The notes under the pieces are model-generated. The model was not told the DNA's origin. It saw only the letters and a program-made list of their open reading frames with translations, and did not search any database. Below are positions 1 to 6,712 of a DNA stretch of 8,609 nt, in pieces (position 1 is the first letter of the stretch; every line of letters begins with the position of its first letter). This DNA is from an uncultured bacterium (GTDB taxonomy: Bacteria > Methylomirabilota > Methylomirabilia > Rokubacteriales > CSP1-6). The DNA is taken from positions 1 through 8,609 of the forward strand of contig CAMLFJ010000104.1 in assembly GCA_946479205.1 (NCBI GenBank), in the 5' to 3' direction. The position numbers and the translations under genes were made by a program.

Positions 1-425
1 CCCCGTGGCTCCTGCCCGCGGGCACGCTCGGCGGCCGGGCGCCGGTGGCCGCCGAGTGGGACGAGATCCGCGAGGGCTTCCGCCTGGCGGGCCGGCTCGC
101 CGCCGACGGCGTCGGGCAGACGGTGGTGCGGGCGCGCGGCGTGACGGTGGCGCTGGAGGCCGCCGAGGGCACCGACGAGGCGATCCGGCGAGGCGGACGT
201 CTCGCCGGCCCCGGGGCGGTGGTGGTGAAGGCGGTGGCGACCTCCCACGACTACCGCTTCGACATCCCCACCGTGGGCGCGGCCACGCTCGAGGCGATGC
301 GCGAGGGCGGCGCCACCGCGCTCGCCGTCCCGGCGGGCCGGGTGCTGCTGCTCGACCGCGACGAGGTGGTGCGGCTCGCCGACCAGGCGGGCATCGCGGT
401 GGTGAGCGTCGATGACGTCGGCTGA
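1..425 (+). CDS. lpxI: LpxI, UDP-2,3-diacylglucosamine diphosphatase, C-terminal part
   Basis: LpxI hydrolyses UDP-2,3-diacylglucosamine to lipid X and UMP at the cytoplasmic face of the inner membrane, the step before LpxB. The 5' end lies outside the window. The visible frame starts at base 3 and gives 140 residues up to TGA 423-425, about half the usual family length of 270-285. Features of the LpxI C-terminal (DUF1009) domain are visible: a G-x-T-V-V-R stretch, then VALEAAEGTDEAIRR at fragment residues 49-63, a KA segment at 76-77, the D-x-P-T-x-G motif (DIPTVG, 87-92), and a closing LLLDRDEVVRLAD helix (115-127). An internal GTG at 45 is not a real start, because the reading upstream of it (PWLLPAGTLGGRAPV) is also family-like. 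It overlaps lpxB by 14 nt. LpxI is the alternative to the metalloenzymes LpxH and LpxG. Assignment is from motif recall, without a database search. Confidence 0.9.
   Translation, partial: PWLLPAGTLGGRAPVAAEWDEIREGFRLAGRLAADGVGQTVVRARGVTVALEAAEGTDEAIRRGGRLAGPGAVVVKAVATSHDYRFDIPTVGAATLEAMREGGATALAVPAGRVLLLDRDEVVRLADQAGIAVVSVDDVG
401..406 (+). promoter_or_regulatory. Ribosome binding site of lpxB
   Basis: GGTGAG lies inside the end of lpxI, 5 nt before the ATG at 412. It supports that start over the next in-frame ATG at 451, which would leave only one residue before the conserved SAGEASGD motif and would remove the first beta strand. Confidence 0.45.
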
Positions 426-1584
426 GCGGTCCGCGGATCGCGCGGCGATCATGCTCTCGGCCGGAGAAGCCTCCGGCGATCTCCACGGAGGCACGCTCTG
501 CCGGGCCCTGCGCGACCTGGCCCCCGGGCTCCGCCTCACCGGCATGGGCGGCGGCCACATGGCCGCGGCGGGCATGGAGGTGATCGTGGACCCGACCGGC
601 GAGGCCACGGTGGGCACGAGCGAGGCGGTCGGGCGCATCCCGGCCCTCTACCGCGCGTACCGCGCCATGGGGAGCCGGCTCCTGGCCGACCGTCCCCGCG
701 CGCTGGTGCTCATCGATTTCCCGGAGTTCAACCTGCGCCTCGCGCGCCGCGCGCGGCGCGCCGGCGTGCCGGTGGTCTACTTCATCCCGCCCCAGCTCTG
801 GGCGTGGCGCGCCGGCCGCGTGCGGCAGATGGCGCGGCAGGTGAAGCGGGTGCTCGCGGTCTTCCCGTTCGAGCCGCCGCTCTACGAGCGCGCGCGCGTC
901 CCGGTGACCTTCGTCGGGCATCCGCTGCTGGACGTGCTGCCGCTCGACCTCACGCGTGATGAAGCCCGCCGGCGGCTCGGCGCCGATCCCGGCCACGCGC
1001 TGATCGGCCTCCTGCCGGGCAGCCGCCCCGGCGAGATCGACCGCCTGCTGCCCCCGATGCTGGACGCGGCCCGGCGCCTCGCCGCCGCGGACGCGCGGCG
1101 CCGCTTCACGCTGGGCCTGGCGCCGACCGTGGCCCACGAGCGGGTGACGGCGCTCATCACGGCCGCCGGTCCCGGGATCCCGCCGATCGAGGTGGTGAGC
1201 GGGCGCACCTACGAGGTCATGGCCGCGGCCGACACGCTGCTCATCGCCTCAGGCACCGCCACCTTGGAAGCGGCCCTGCTCGGCGCGCCGATGGTCATCT
1301 GCTACCGGGTCTCGCGGCTCACCGAGCTGGTCGCGCGCACCCTGGCCCACGTGCGCTGGATCGGCCTGCCCAACCTGGTGGCTGGACGCGAGATCGTCCC
1401 CGAGCTGATCCAGGGGGAGGCGACCGGCGCACGCCTGGCGCGGGAGGCCGCGCGCCTGCTGGACGACCCGGTCGCAGCCACCGCTCAGCGGGCGGCGTTC
1501 AAGGACCTGCGGGCGCGCCTCGGCGAGCCCGGCGTCGGCCGGCGCGCCGCGCGCGCCGTGCTCGACAGCGCGCGGGCCGGATGA
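412..1584 (+). CDS. lpxB: LpxB, lipid-A-disaccharide synthase
   Basis: LpxB (family GT19) condenses UDP-2,3-diacylglucosamine with lipid X to give the beta-1,6 lipid A disaccharide 1-phosphate; it is a peripheral inner-membrane enzyme. The 390-residue product is of normal length (E. coli 382). Visible family motifs in order are SAGEASGDLHG (16-26), GMGGGHMAAAGME, IDFPEFN (101-107), YFIPPQLWAWR, FVGHPLLD, LLPGSRPGEI, and SGTATLEAALLGAPMV followed by a Y-R-x-S segment and GLPNLVAGREIVPELIQ near the C-terminus. Asp102 in IDFPEFN aligns with the catalytically important Asp98 of the E. coli enzyme, an alignment made by eye. The start at 412 overlaps lpxI by 14 nt, and the stop shares ATGA with the next gene. 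lpxI-lpxB adjacency is a common arrangement in bacteria that use LpxI, which strengthens both calls. Confidence 0.97.
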   Translation: MTSAERSADRAAIMLSAGEASGDLHGGTLCRALRDLAPGLRLTGMGGGHMAAAGMEVIVDPTGEATVGTSEAVGRIPALYRAYRAMGSRLLADRPRALVLIDFPEFNLRLARRARRAGVPVVYFIPPQLWAWRAGRVRQMARQVKRVLAVFPFEPPLYERARVPVTFVGHPLLDVLPLDLTRDEARRRLGADPGHALIGLLPGSRPGEIDRLLPPMLDAARRLAAADARRRFTLGLAPTVAHERVTALITAAGPGIPPIEVVSGRTYEVMAAADTLLIASGTATLEAALLGAPMVICYRVSRLTELVARTLAHVRWIGLPNLVAGREIVPELIQGEATGARLAREAARLLDDPVAATAQRAAFKDLRARLGEPGVGRRAARAVLDSARAG

Positions 1585-2234
1585 AGATCCCAGGTTCGCT
1601 CGCGCTCGCCGCCGGCCCCATCCTCGGCTCGTTCGCCCTGCGCGCGCTCGGGAGCACCCTGCGCGTTCGGCGCGAGGAGGCGGCGGTGGCCCCGCTCTGG
1701 GCCGCCCGCACCCCGCTGATCTACGCGATGTGGCACGGCCGCCTCCTGCTCCTGCCGTATCTCTACGGCCTCCGCGGCGCCCGCGTCCTCACGAGCCGCT
1801 CGCGCGACGGCGAGATCGTGGCCCGGTGGATCCGACGCTTCGGGCTCGACCCGGTGCGGGGCTCCTCGTCGCGCGGGGGCGGGGAAGCGCTCCGCGCGCT
1901 CGCCCGCGCCCTGCGGAGCGGTCGCGAGGTGGTCGTGGTTCCCGACGGGCCGCGCGGGCCGCGCGAGGTGCTCAAGCCGGGCGTGATCCGGCTGGCGCGG
2001 CTCTCCGGCGCGCCCATCGTGCCCCTCGCGGTCGGCGCCTCGCGCGAGTGGCGGCTGCACTCGTGGGACGAGTTCAGGATCCCGCGGCCCTTCGCCCGCT
2101 GCGTGGTGCGCTTCGGCGAGCCGATCCACGTCCCGCGCGCCGCCGACCGGGCCGGCGAGGAAGCGGCCCGCAAGGACGTCGAAGCGGCGCTCCGCGGCCT
2201 CGGCTGGCAGGTGGACGAGGAGGCACGCCGCTGA
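1581..2234 (+). CDS. DUF374 lysophospholipid-acyltransferase-family protein, candidate late lipid A acyltransferase
   Basis: This 217-residue protein matches the DUF374 branch of the lysophospholipid acyltransferase superfamily along its whole length. It has a hydrophobic N-terminus (about 5-22, a possible membrane anchor). The motifs are WHGRLLLLPYLYG (51-63), SRSRDGE (72-78, the acyltransferase block with a conserved Asp), RGSSSRGG (93-100), PDGPRGPR (121-128) and SWDEFRIPRPF (161-171), ending with a GEPI-x-VP strand (179-184). Characterised DUF374 members include LpxJ of epsilonproteobacteria, a late lipid A acyltransferase. Position between lpxB and waaA, with a 4-nt overlap upstream and a 1-nt overlap downstream, supports a lipid A role. 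That it acylates lipid A here, and which acyl chain it adds, is inference, so no symbol is given. No strong Shine-Dalgarno sequence is visible before the ATG; translation is probably coupled to lpxB. A phospholipid acyltransferase is the alternative. Confidence 0.88.
   Translation: MKIPGSLALAAGPILGSFALRALGSTLRVRREEAAVAPLWAARTPLIYAMWHGRLLLLPYLYGLRGARVLTSRSRDGEIVARWIRRFGLDPVRGSSSRGGGEALRALARALRSGREVVVVPDGPRGPREVLKPGVIRLARLSGAPIVPLAVGASREWRLHSWDEFRIPRPFARCVVRFGEPIHVPRAADRAGEEAARKDVEAALRGLGWQVDEEARR
2217..2223 (+). promoter_or_regulatory. Ribosome binding site of waaA
   Basis: GAGGAGG ends 10 nt before the ATG at 2234. The open frame extends far upstream (to 1730) inside the DUF374 gene, so this site and the first recognisable WaaA residues decide the start. 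Confidence 0.6.
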
Positions 2235-3523
2235 TGTACGCGCTCTACTCCGCGGTGCTCGGGATGGGCCTTCTCGCGTACCTGCCCGCCTTCCTGGTCC
2301 GTCGCCGTCGCGCGGGCTACCGCCGGAACCTCGGCCAGCGCCTGGGACGGCTGGGAGAAGGGCTGCCGCCCGAGCCGCGCTGCTGGGTTCACGCGGTCTC
2401 GGTGGGCGAGTCGGCCGCGGCGGTGCCCCTCGTCGAGGGAATCCGCCGGCGCTGGCCCGAGCTCGGCATCGTGGTCAGCACGATCACCCCCACCGGCGCG
2501 CGCATCGTGGGCGAGCGCCTCGCCGGCACCGCGGTCCATCGCTACTTCCCGATCGATCTCCCGGGATCGGTGCGCCGCGCGCTCGACGCCGCGCGCCCGC
2601 GCTTCTTCATCGCCATCGAGACCGAGCTGTGGCCCAACTTCCTGCGCGCCCTCGCGCGGCGCCGGATCCCGGCGATGATCGCCAATGGGCGCATCTCCGA
2701 CCGGTCGTTCCGGCGCTACCGGTGGGTGCGCGGGCTGATGCGGCGCGTGCTCGCGGACGTCTCCGTCTTCGCGATGCAGACCGACGAGGACGCCCGGCGC
2801 ATCATCGCGCTCGGCGCGCCCCCGTCGCGCGTGGTGGTGACCGGCAACCTGAAGAGCGACCTGCTCCCCGAGGCGGCCGGCGACGACCCCGCGGGCTGGC
2901 GCGCGCGGCTCCATCTCGGCGCGGGCGCGCGCCTGTGGATCGCGGGCAGCACCCACCGCGGCGAGGAGGCCGTCGTGCTCGACGCCTTCCTGCGCGCGCG
3001 GAGCCGCTGCCCGGAGCTGGCCCTGCTGCTGGCGCCCCGGCATCCGGAGCGGGCGGGCGAGGTCGAGGCGCTGATCCGCGAGCGGGGCCTGCTCGCGGCC
3101 CGGCGCAGCCGCCTGCCCGCGGACGGGGCGCCCGGCGCGGTGATCATCCTCGACACGGTCGGCGAGCTCGCCGCGCTCTACGCGCTGGCCGAGATCGTCT
3201 TCGTGGGCGGCAGCCTCGTGCCGATCGGCGGGCACAACGTGCTGGAGCCCGCCATGCGCGGCAAGCCGGTGCTGGTGGGCCCGCACATGAGCAATTTCCG
3301 CGAGGGCGCGGAGCTCCTGCAGCGAAGCGGCGGCGGCCTCGTGGTGAAGGACGCGCCCGAGCTCGAGCGGGAGCTCGCCCGCCTGCTCGAGGACCGCGAT
3401 CTCGCCCGGCGCATGGGGGACGCGGCCCGCGAGGCGTTCGCGGGACGCCAGGGCGCGGTGAGCGCCACGCTCGACCTGGTCGGCCTCCACCTGTGGCCCC
3501 GTGCGGAAGGCGCCGCGTCGTGA
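2234..3523 (+). CDS. waaA: WaaA (KdtA), Kdo transferase
   Basis: WaaA (family GT30) transfers Kdo from CMP-Kdo to the lipid A precursor at the cytoplasmic face of the inner membrane. The 429-residue product has normal length (E. coli 425). Residues 5-22 form the typical N-terminal membrane helix, followed by a basic stretch RRRR (23-26). The catalytic-base motif HAVSVGES has Glu59, equivalent to Glu60 of E. coli WaaA. Further motifs are ETELWPN (129-135), ANGRISDRS, the GNLKSD segment opening the second domain, IAGSTHRGEE, APRHPER, and VGGSLVPIGGHNVLEP (324-339) for CMP-Kdo binding. The ATG is part of TGATG with the previous stop and has a good GAGGAGG site. The stop shares GTGA with lpxK. 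Whether it adds one, two or more Kdo units cannot be read from the sequence. Confidence 0.97.
   Translation: MYALYSAVLGMGLLAYLPAFLVRRRRAGYRRNLGQRLGRLGEGLPPEPRCWVHAVSVGESAAAVPLVEGIRRRWPELGIVVSTITPTGARIVGERLAGTAVHRYFPIDLPGSVRRALDAARPRFFIAIETELWPNFLRALARRRIPAMIANGRISDRSFRRYRWVRGLMRRVLADVSVFAMQTDEDARRIIALGAPPSRVVVTGNLKSDLLPEAAGDDPAGWRARLHLGAGARLWIAGSTHRGEEAVVLDAFLRARSRCPELALLLAPRHPERAGEVEALIRERGLLAARRSRLPADGAPGAVIILDTVGELAALYALAEIVFVGGSLVPIGGHNVLEPAMRGKPVLVGPHMSNFREGAELLQRSGGGLVVKDAPELERELARLLEDRDLARRMGDAAREAFAGRQGAVSATLDLVGLHLWPRAEGAAS
3505..3510 (+). promoter_or_regulatory. Ribosome binding site of lpxK
   Basis: GGAAGG lies 9 nt before the GTG at 3520. Together with the GTGA overlap it selects this GTG as the start; the frame stays open upstream to 2629 only as a shadow of waaA. 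Confidence 0.5.
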
Positions 3524-4644
3524 CGACCCCGCGCCGGGCGCCCGAGGTGCTGCTGCGCCGGTACTGGGAGGATCCCGACACCCCGGTGGTGACGGCCGGC
3601 CTCTCCGCGCTCAGCCTCGGCTACCGCGGCGCGCTCCGCGCCCGCGACCTCGCGTACCGGTGGAAGATCCTGAGGACCGGACGGCTGCCCTGCGCGGTCG
3701 TCTCGGTGGGCAATCTCACGCTGGGCGGCAGCGGCAAGACGCCGACGGTGGAGCTGGTGGTGCGCACGCTGCAGGAGCTGGGCGCGGTGCCCGCGGTGGT
3801 GAGCCGCGGCTACGGCCGCGTCACCCGCGGCGTGCACGTGGTCGCGGACCGGGACGGCGTCCGGGCCGACGCGCGCACCGCCGGCGACGAGCCCATGCTG
3901 CTCGCCGAGCGCCTGCCCGGCGTCGCGGTGGTGGTGGGGGAGAATCGCCACGAGGCCGGTCGCGTCGCGGTCGAGCGGCTCGGAGCCACCGCCCTCGTAC
4001 TCGACGACGGCTTCCAGCACCGCACGCTCGCCAAGGACCTCGAGATCCTGGTGGTCCAGGGCCGCGCGCCGTGGGGCAATGCCCGCGTCTTTCCCCGCGG
4101 CATGCTCCGCGAGCCGCTCGGCGGGCTCGCCCGCGCCCACGTGATCGTGGTGTCCAATCCGGGCGGCCCCGGCCCGGTGGAGGCGGTGACCGCGACGGTC
4201 CGGCGCTTCAACCGGACCGCGGCGGTGCTGGCGGCGAGCTATCACCACCAGGACGCGCTCGAGACGCAGAGCGGCCGCCGGGTCCCGGTGGCCGAGCTGA
4301 GGGGCCGCCGGCTCATCGCCTTCGCCGGGCTCGGCTCGCCCCAGGGCTTCGCCGACACGCTCGACGCCGCGGGGATCCGGCGCGCGGCCTTCGCCGAGTT
4401 CCCCGATCACCACTGGTTCACGCCGGCCGATCTGCGGGAGCTCGTGCAGGACGCCCGCGCCGCGGGGGCCCAGGGCCTGATCACGACCGAGAAGGACTGG
4501 GTGCGGCTCCGCGACCTGCCCCCGTCGCCGCTGCCCCTCTGGGTGCTGCCGGTGCGGCTCGTGCTCGAATCGGGACAGGACACCTGGTCGCGCCTGCTCG
4601 CGGGCGCGCTGTCCGCGTCCCCGCTGGGCCGCCCCTGTTCATGA
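3520..4644 (+). CDS. lpxK: LpxK, tetraacyldisaccharide 4'-kinase
   Basis: LpxK phosphorylates the 4' position of the lipid A disaccharide with ATP, giving lipid IVA; it is a membrane-associated P-loop kinase. With a GTG start the product has 374 residues, somewhat longer than E. coli LpxK (328). The Walker A loop is SVGNLTLGGSGKTPT (62-76), followed by VVSRGYGR (93-100), TAGDEP (120-125), GENRHEA (140-146) and the Walker B-type LVLDDGFQH (159-167). Near the C-terminus are a DHHWF segment (296-300) and TTEKDWVRL (322-330), both typical of the family. The family's catalytic Asp and His probably lie in GDEP and DHH, judged by position only. The N-terminus before the P-loop contains a Y-R-x-x-L hydrophobic segment that is usual for membrane attachment. 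It overlaps waaA by GTGA and waaF by ATGA. In the pathway it acts before WaaA. Confidence 0.97.
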   Translation: MTTPRRAPEVLLRRYWEDPDTPVVTAGLSALSLGYRGALRARDLAYRWKILRTGRLPCAVVSVGNLTLGGSGKTPTVELVVRTLQELGAVPAVVSRGYGRVTRGVHVVADRDGVRADARTAGDEPMLLAERLPGVAVVVGENRHEAGRVAVERLGATALVLDDGFQHRTLAKDLEILVVQGRAPWGNARVFPRGMLREPLGGLARAHVIVVSNPGGPGPVEAVTATVRRFNRTAAVLAASYHHQDALETQSGRRVPVAELRGRRLIAFAGLGSPQGFADTLDAAGIRRAAFAEFPDHHWFTPADLRELVQDARAAGAQGLITTEKDWVRLRDLPPSPLPLWVLPVRLVLESGQDTWSRLLAGALSASPLGRPCS

Positions 4645-5636
4645 GCGCGGCGATCGTCGTCCGCACGCCGAACTGGCTGGGCGACACCGTGATGGCGCTC
4701 CCCGCCCTGAGCGCGCTCCGCGCCGCGGAGCCGGGCGCGCGCATCACCCTCGTCGGCCGCTGGGCCCCGCTGCTGGCCGGGCAGGGCGTCGCCGACATCG
4801 TGCTGCCGTATCCCGGACCGCTCGCGGCACGCCGTCGCCTGGCCCGCGCGCTGGCCGCCGAGCGCGCCGACGTCGCGGTGCTCATGCCCAGCTCCATCGA
4901 GTCGGCGCTCGCGGCCTGGCGCTGGCGCGCGGCGCGCCGCGTGGGCTACGCGACCGACGGGCGCGCGGCGCTCCTCACCGACGCGCTCCCGCTGCCCGAG
5001 CCACGCGGGCACCAGGTGGACGAGTACGCGGCGCTGCTCGCCCCGCTCGGCGTGGGCGGTGCGGCCGACGCGCCCGCGTGGACCCTGCGACGCGATGACG
5101 CGATGGACGCCGAGATCGTGCGACTGCTGGCCGACACCGGGGTCGCCGCCGACGCGCGCCTGGTCGGCCTCCACCTGGGCGCGGCCTTCGGGAGCTCGAA
5201 GCTCTGGCCCGCGGAGGCCTTCGGACGCCTGGCGCAGCGGCTCGCCGGCGCGGGGCTGACGCCGCTGCTGCTGGGCACCCGCGACGACGCGGACACCGCC
5301 GCCGCGGTCGCCCGGGCGGCCGGCGGACCGATCGCGTCACTCGTGGGGCGGGACCGGCCCGCCCTGTTGCCGCGCCTGCTCGTGCGCCTGCGCTGCCTCG
5401 TGAGCGGGGACACCGGTGTCGCGCACCTGGCCGCGGCGGTGGACGTGGCCACCGTCACCCTCTTCGGCCCCACCGACCGCCGGCTCACCGCCCCGCGCGG
5501 GCACAAGAGCCGGACCCTCGACCGCGCGGCCCCGTGCGCGCCATGCTTTCTTCCTCGCTGCCCCATCGACCATGTGTGCCTCACCCGGATCGAGCCGGAC
5601 GAGGTGCTGCACGAGGTGAGGGAGGCGGTGGCGTGA
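4641..5636 (+). CDS. waaF: WaaF-type ADP-heptose:LPS heptosyltransferase II
   Basis: Family GT9 heptosyltransferase; WaaF adds the second L-glycero-D-manno-heptose of the inner core in the cytoplasm. It has 331 residues, close to the E. coli WaaF length. The N-terminal motif NWLGDTVMALPAL (11-23) contains Asp15, matching the general base (Asp13) of WaaC. HLGAAFGSSKLWP (178-190) holds Lys187, and SGDTGVAHLAAA (255-266) holds Asp257; both blocks bind ADP-heptose. LFGPTD follows. The C-terminal block C-x2-C-x4-C-x5-C (Cys299, 302, 307, 313; CAPCFLPRCPIDHVC) is typical of RfaF-type rather than WaaC-type proteins. No Shine-Dalgarno sequence is visible before the ATG, so initiation probably depends on coupling to lpxK through the ATGA overlap. 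No waaC is in the window, so the enzyme might act as the first or only heptosyltransferase; acceptor specificity is uncertain. Confidence 0.88.
   Translation: MSAAIVVRTPNWLGDTVMALPALSALRAAEPGARITLVGRWAPLLAGQGVADIVLPYPGPLAARRRLARALAAERADVAVLMPSSIESALAAWRWRAARRVGYATDGRAALLTDALPLPEPRGHQVDEYAALLAPLGVGGAADAPAWTLRRDDAMDAEIVRLLADTGVAADARLVGLHLGAAFGSSKLWPAEAFGRLAQRLAGAGLTPLLLGTRDDADTAAAVARAAGGPIASLVGRDRPALLPRLLVRLRCLVSGDTGVAHLAAAVDVATVTLFGPTDRRLTAPRGHKSRTLDRAAPCAPCFLPRCPIDHVCLTRIEPDEVLHEVREAVA
5621..5625 (+). promoter_or_regulatory. Ribosome binding site of the first GT4 gene
   Basis: GGAGG lies 7 nt before the GTG at 5633, an optimal spacing. It decides the start: the frame is open upstream to 5534, but that part is a shadow of waaF, and GT4 homology begins right after this GTG. 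Confidence 0.7.
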
Positions 5637-6712
5637 AGACCGTGCTGCACACGGAAGCGTCGCCGGGCCTGGGCGGCCAGGAGGTACGCACGCTCAACGA
5701 GGCGCGCTGGACGGTGGAGCGCGGCTGGCGCGTGCTGGTGGCCGGCCAGCCCGACGGTCGTCTGCTGGAGCGGGCGCGCGCGGCGGGCCTCGAGACCGCG
5801 CCGGTCCGCATGGCCGGTCCCGTGGATCCGCGCGCCCTGGCCGGCCTGGTGCGGCTGATCCGGCGCGAGCGGGTGAGCCTGGTCCACACCCACAGCTCCA
5901 TCGACGCCTGGCTCGGCGGCATGGCGGCCCGGTTCTGCCGCGTCCCGGTGGTGCGCACCCGGCACGTCTCGATCGCCATCCGCCGCGGCTTCAATCCGGT
6001 CTACCGCTGGCTCGCCGACCGCGTGATCACGAGCGGCGAGGCCATCCGCCGGCTGGTCGTGGAGGTGGGGGTGCCGCCCGAGCGGGTCATCGCGATCCCG
6101 GCCGGGGTGAGCCTCGAGTCCTTCCCGTTCGGCGCTCGCGCGCCGGCGACCGCGCGCGAGCTCGGCCTGGGCCACCCGGTGATCGGCTCGGTCGCGATGT
6201 TCCGCGGCTCCAAGGGCCACCCCCAGCTCCTCCAGGCCTTCGCGATGATCCGCGAGAAGCGGCCCGACGCCACCCTGCTCCTGGTCGGCGACGGAATCCG
6301 CCGCAACTGGGTGGAGCAGCTCGCGCGGGACGCGAAGCTCTCGGACGCGGTCGTCTTCACCGGGTTCCGCCCCGACGTGCCGGCCCTCCTCGCCACCATG
6401 GACTGCTTCGCCCAGGCCTCCACGCGCACCGAGGGCGTGCCGCAGGCCCTGCTCCAGGCCTTCGCGACCGGCGTGCCGGTGGTGGCGAGCCGGATCGGGG
6501 GCATTCCCGAGGTGGTGACCGACGGCGTGACCGGGCTCCTCGTCGAGAGCGAATCGGTCGAGGCGCTCGCCGCGGGGATCGAGCGCGTGCTGGACGACCC
6601 CGAGGCCGCCGCGCAGCGGGCGCGCGCGGCGCGCGCGCTCGTGGAGGCACGGTTCTCGCACATCCACGCGATCGACCGGCTGCTCCAGGTCTACGACGAG
6701 CTGCTCGCGTGA
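5633..6712 (+). CDS. GT4 family glycosyltransferase, probable LPS core (first of three)
   Basis: A 359-residue GT-B fold, retaining-type glycosyltransferase. The N-terminal domain begins KTVLHTEASPGLGGQE, with the glycine-rich acceptor/donor loop GLGGQE. It continues with LVHTHSS (83-89) and VVRTRH. The GT4 C-terminal domain contains VIAIPAGV, the GS-x-A-x-F-R-G-x-KGH strand, LLLVGDG, VVFTGFRPDVP, and EGVPQALLQAFATGVPVVAS followed by GGIPEVV-x-DG-x-TGLLV. The nucleotide-sugar-binding E-x7-E motif is altered: Glu267 is present but the second position is Gln275. There are no signal or membrane segments, so it should act in the cytoplasm. GTGA overlaps with both waaF and the next glycosyltransferase imply coupled translation and a role in extending the inner core. 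Sugar donor and linkage cannot be told from the sequence. Confidence 0.9.
   Translation: MKTVLHTEASPGLGGQEVRTLNEARWTVERGWRVLVAGQPDGRLLERARAAGLETAPVRMAGPVDPRALAGLVRLIRRERVSLVHTHSSIDAWLGGMAARFCRVPVVRTRHVSIAIRRGFNPVYRWLADRVITSGEAIRRLVVEVGVPPERVIAIPAGVSLESFPFGARAPATARELGLGHPVIGSVAMFRGSKGHPQLLQAFAMIREKRPDATLLLVGDGIRRNWVEQLARDAKLSDAVVFTGFRPDVPALLATMDCFAQASTRTEGVPQALLQAFATGVPVVASRIGGIPEVVTDGVTGLLVESESVEALAAGIERVLDDPEAAAQRARAARALVEARFSHIHAIDRLLQVYDELLA

Noticed and set aside
741..763. Alternating GC-rich stretch with inverted symmetry inside lpxB
   Set aside because: It encodes a run of Arg and Ala codons in frame within a conserved region; coding composition explains it.
1730..2233. Upstream in-frame extension of waaA (and similar extensions of lpxK from 2629, waaF from 3501 and the first GT4 gene from 5534)
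   Set aside because: The extra residues are Arg/Pro/Ala-rich shadows of the preceding gene. Family homology begins at the chosen start, which in each case overlaps the upstream stop.
1763..3490. Long minus-strand open frame (575 codons) opposite the DUF374 gene and waaA
   Set aside because: Low-complexity composition and no motifs, while the plus strand carries full-length WaaA and DUF374 proteins.
3178..4413. Minus-strand open frame opposite waaA and lpxK
   Set aside because: Shadow of lpxK and waaA; no domain features.
4946..6667. Long open frame on the minus strand (573 codons) across waaF and the first GT4 gene
   Set aside because: Its translation is rich in His, Arg, Ala and Gly with no recognisable domain. 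It is the complement of two well-supported genes; such frames arise from GC-rich third positions.
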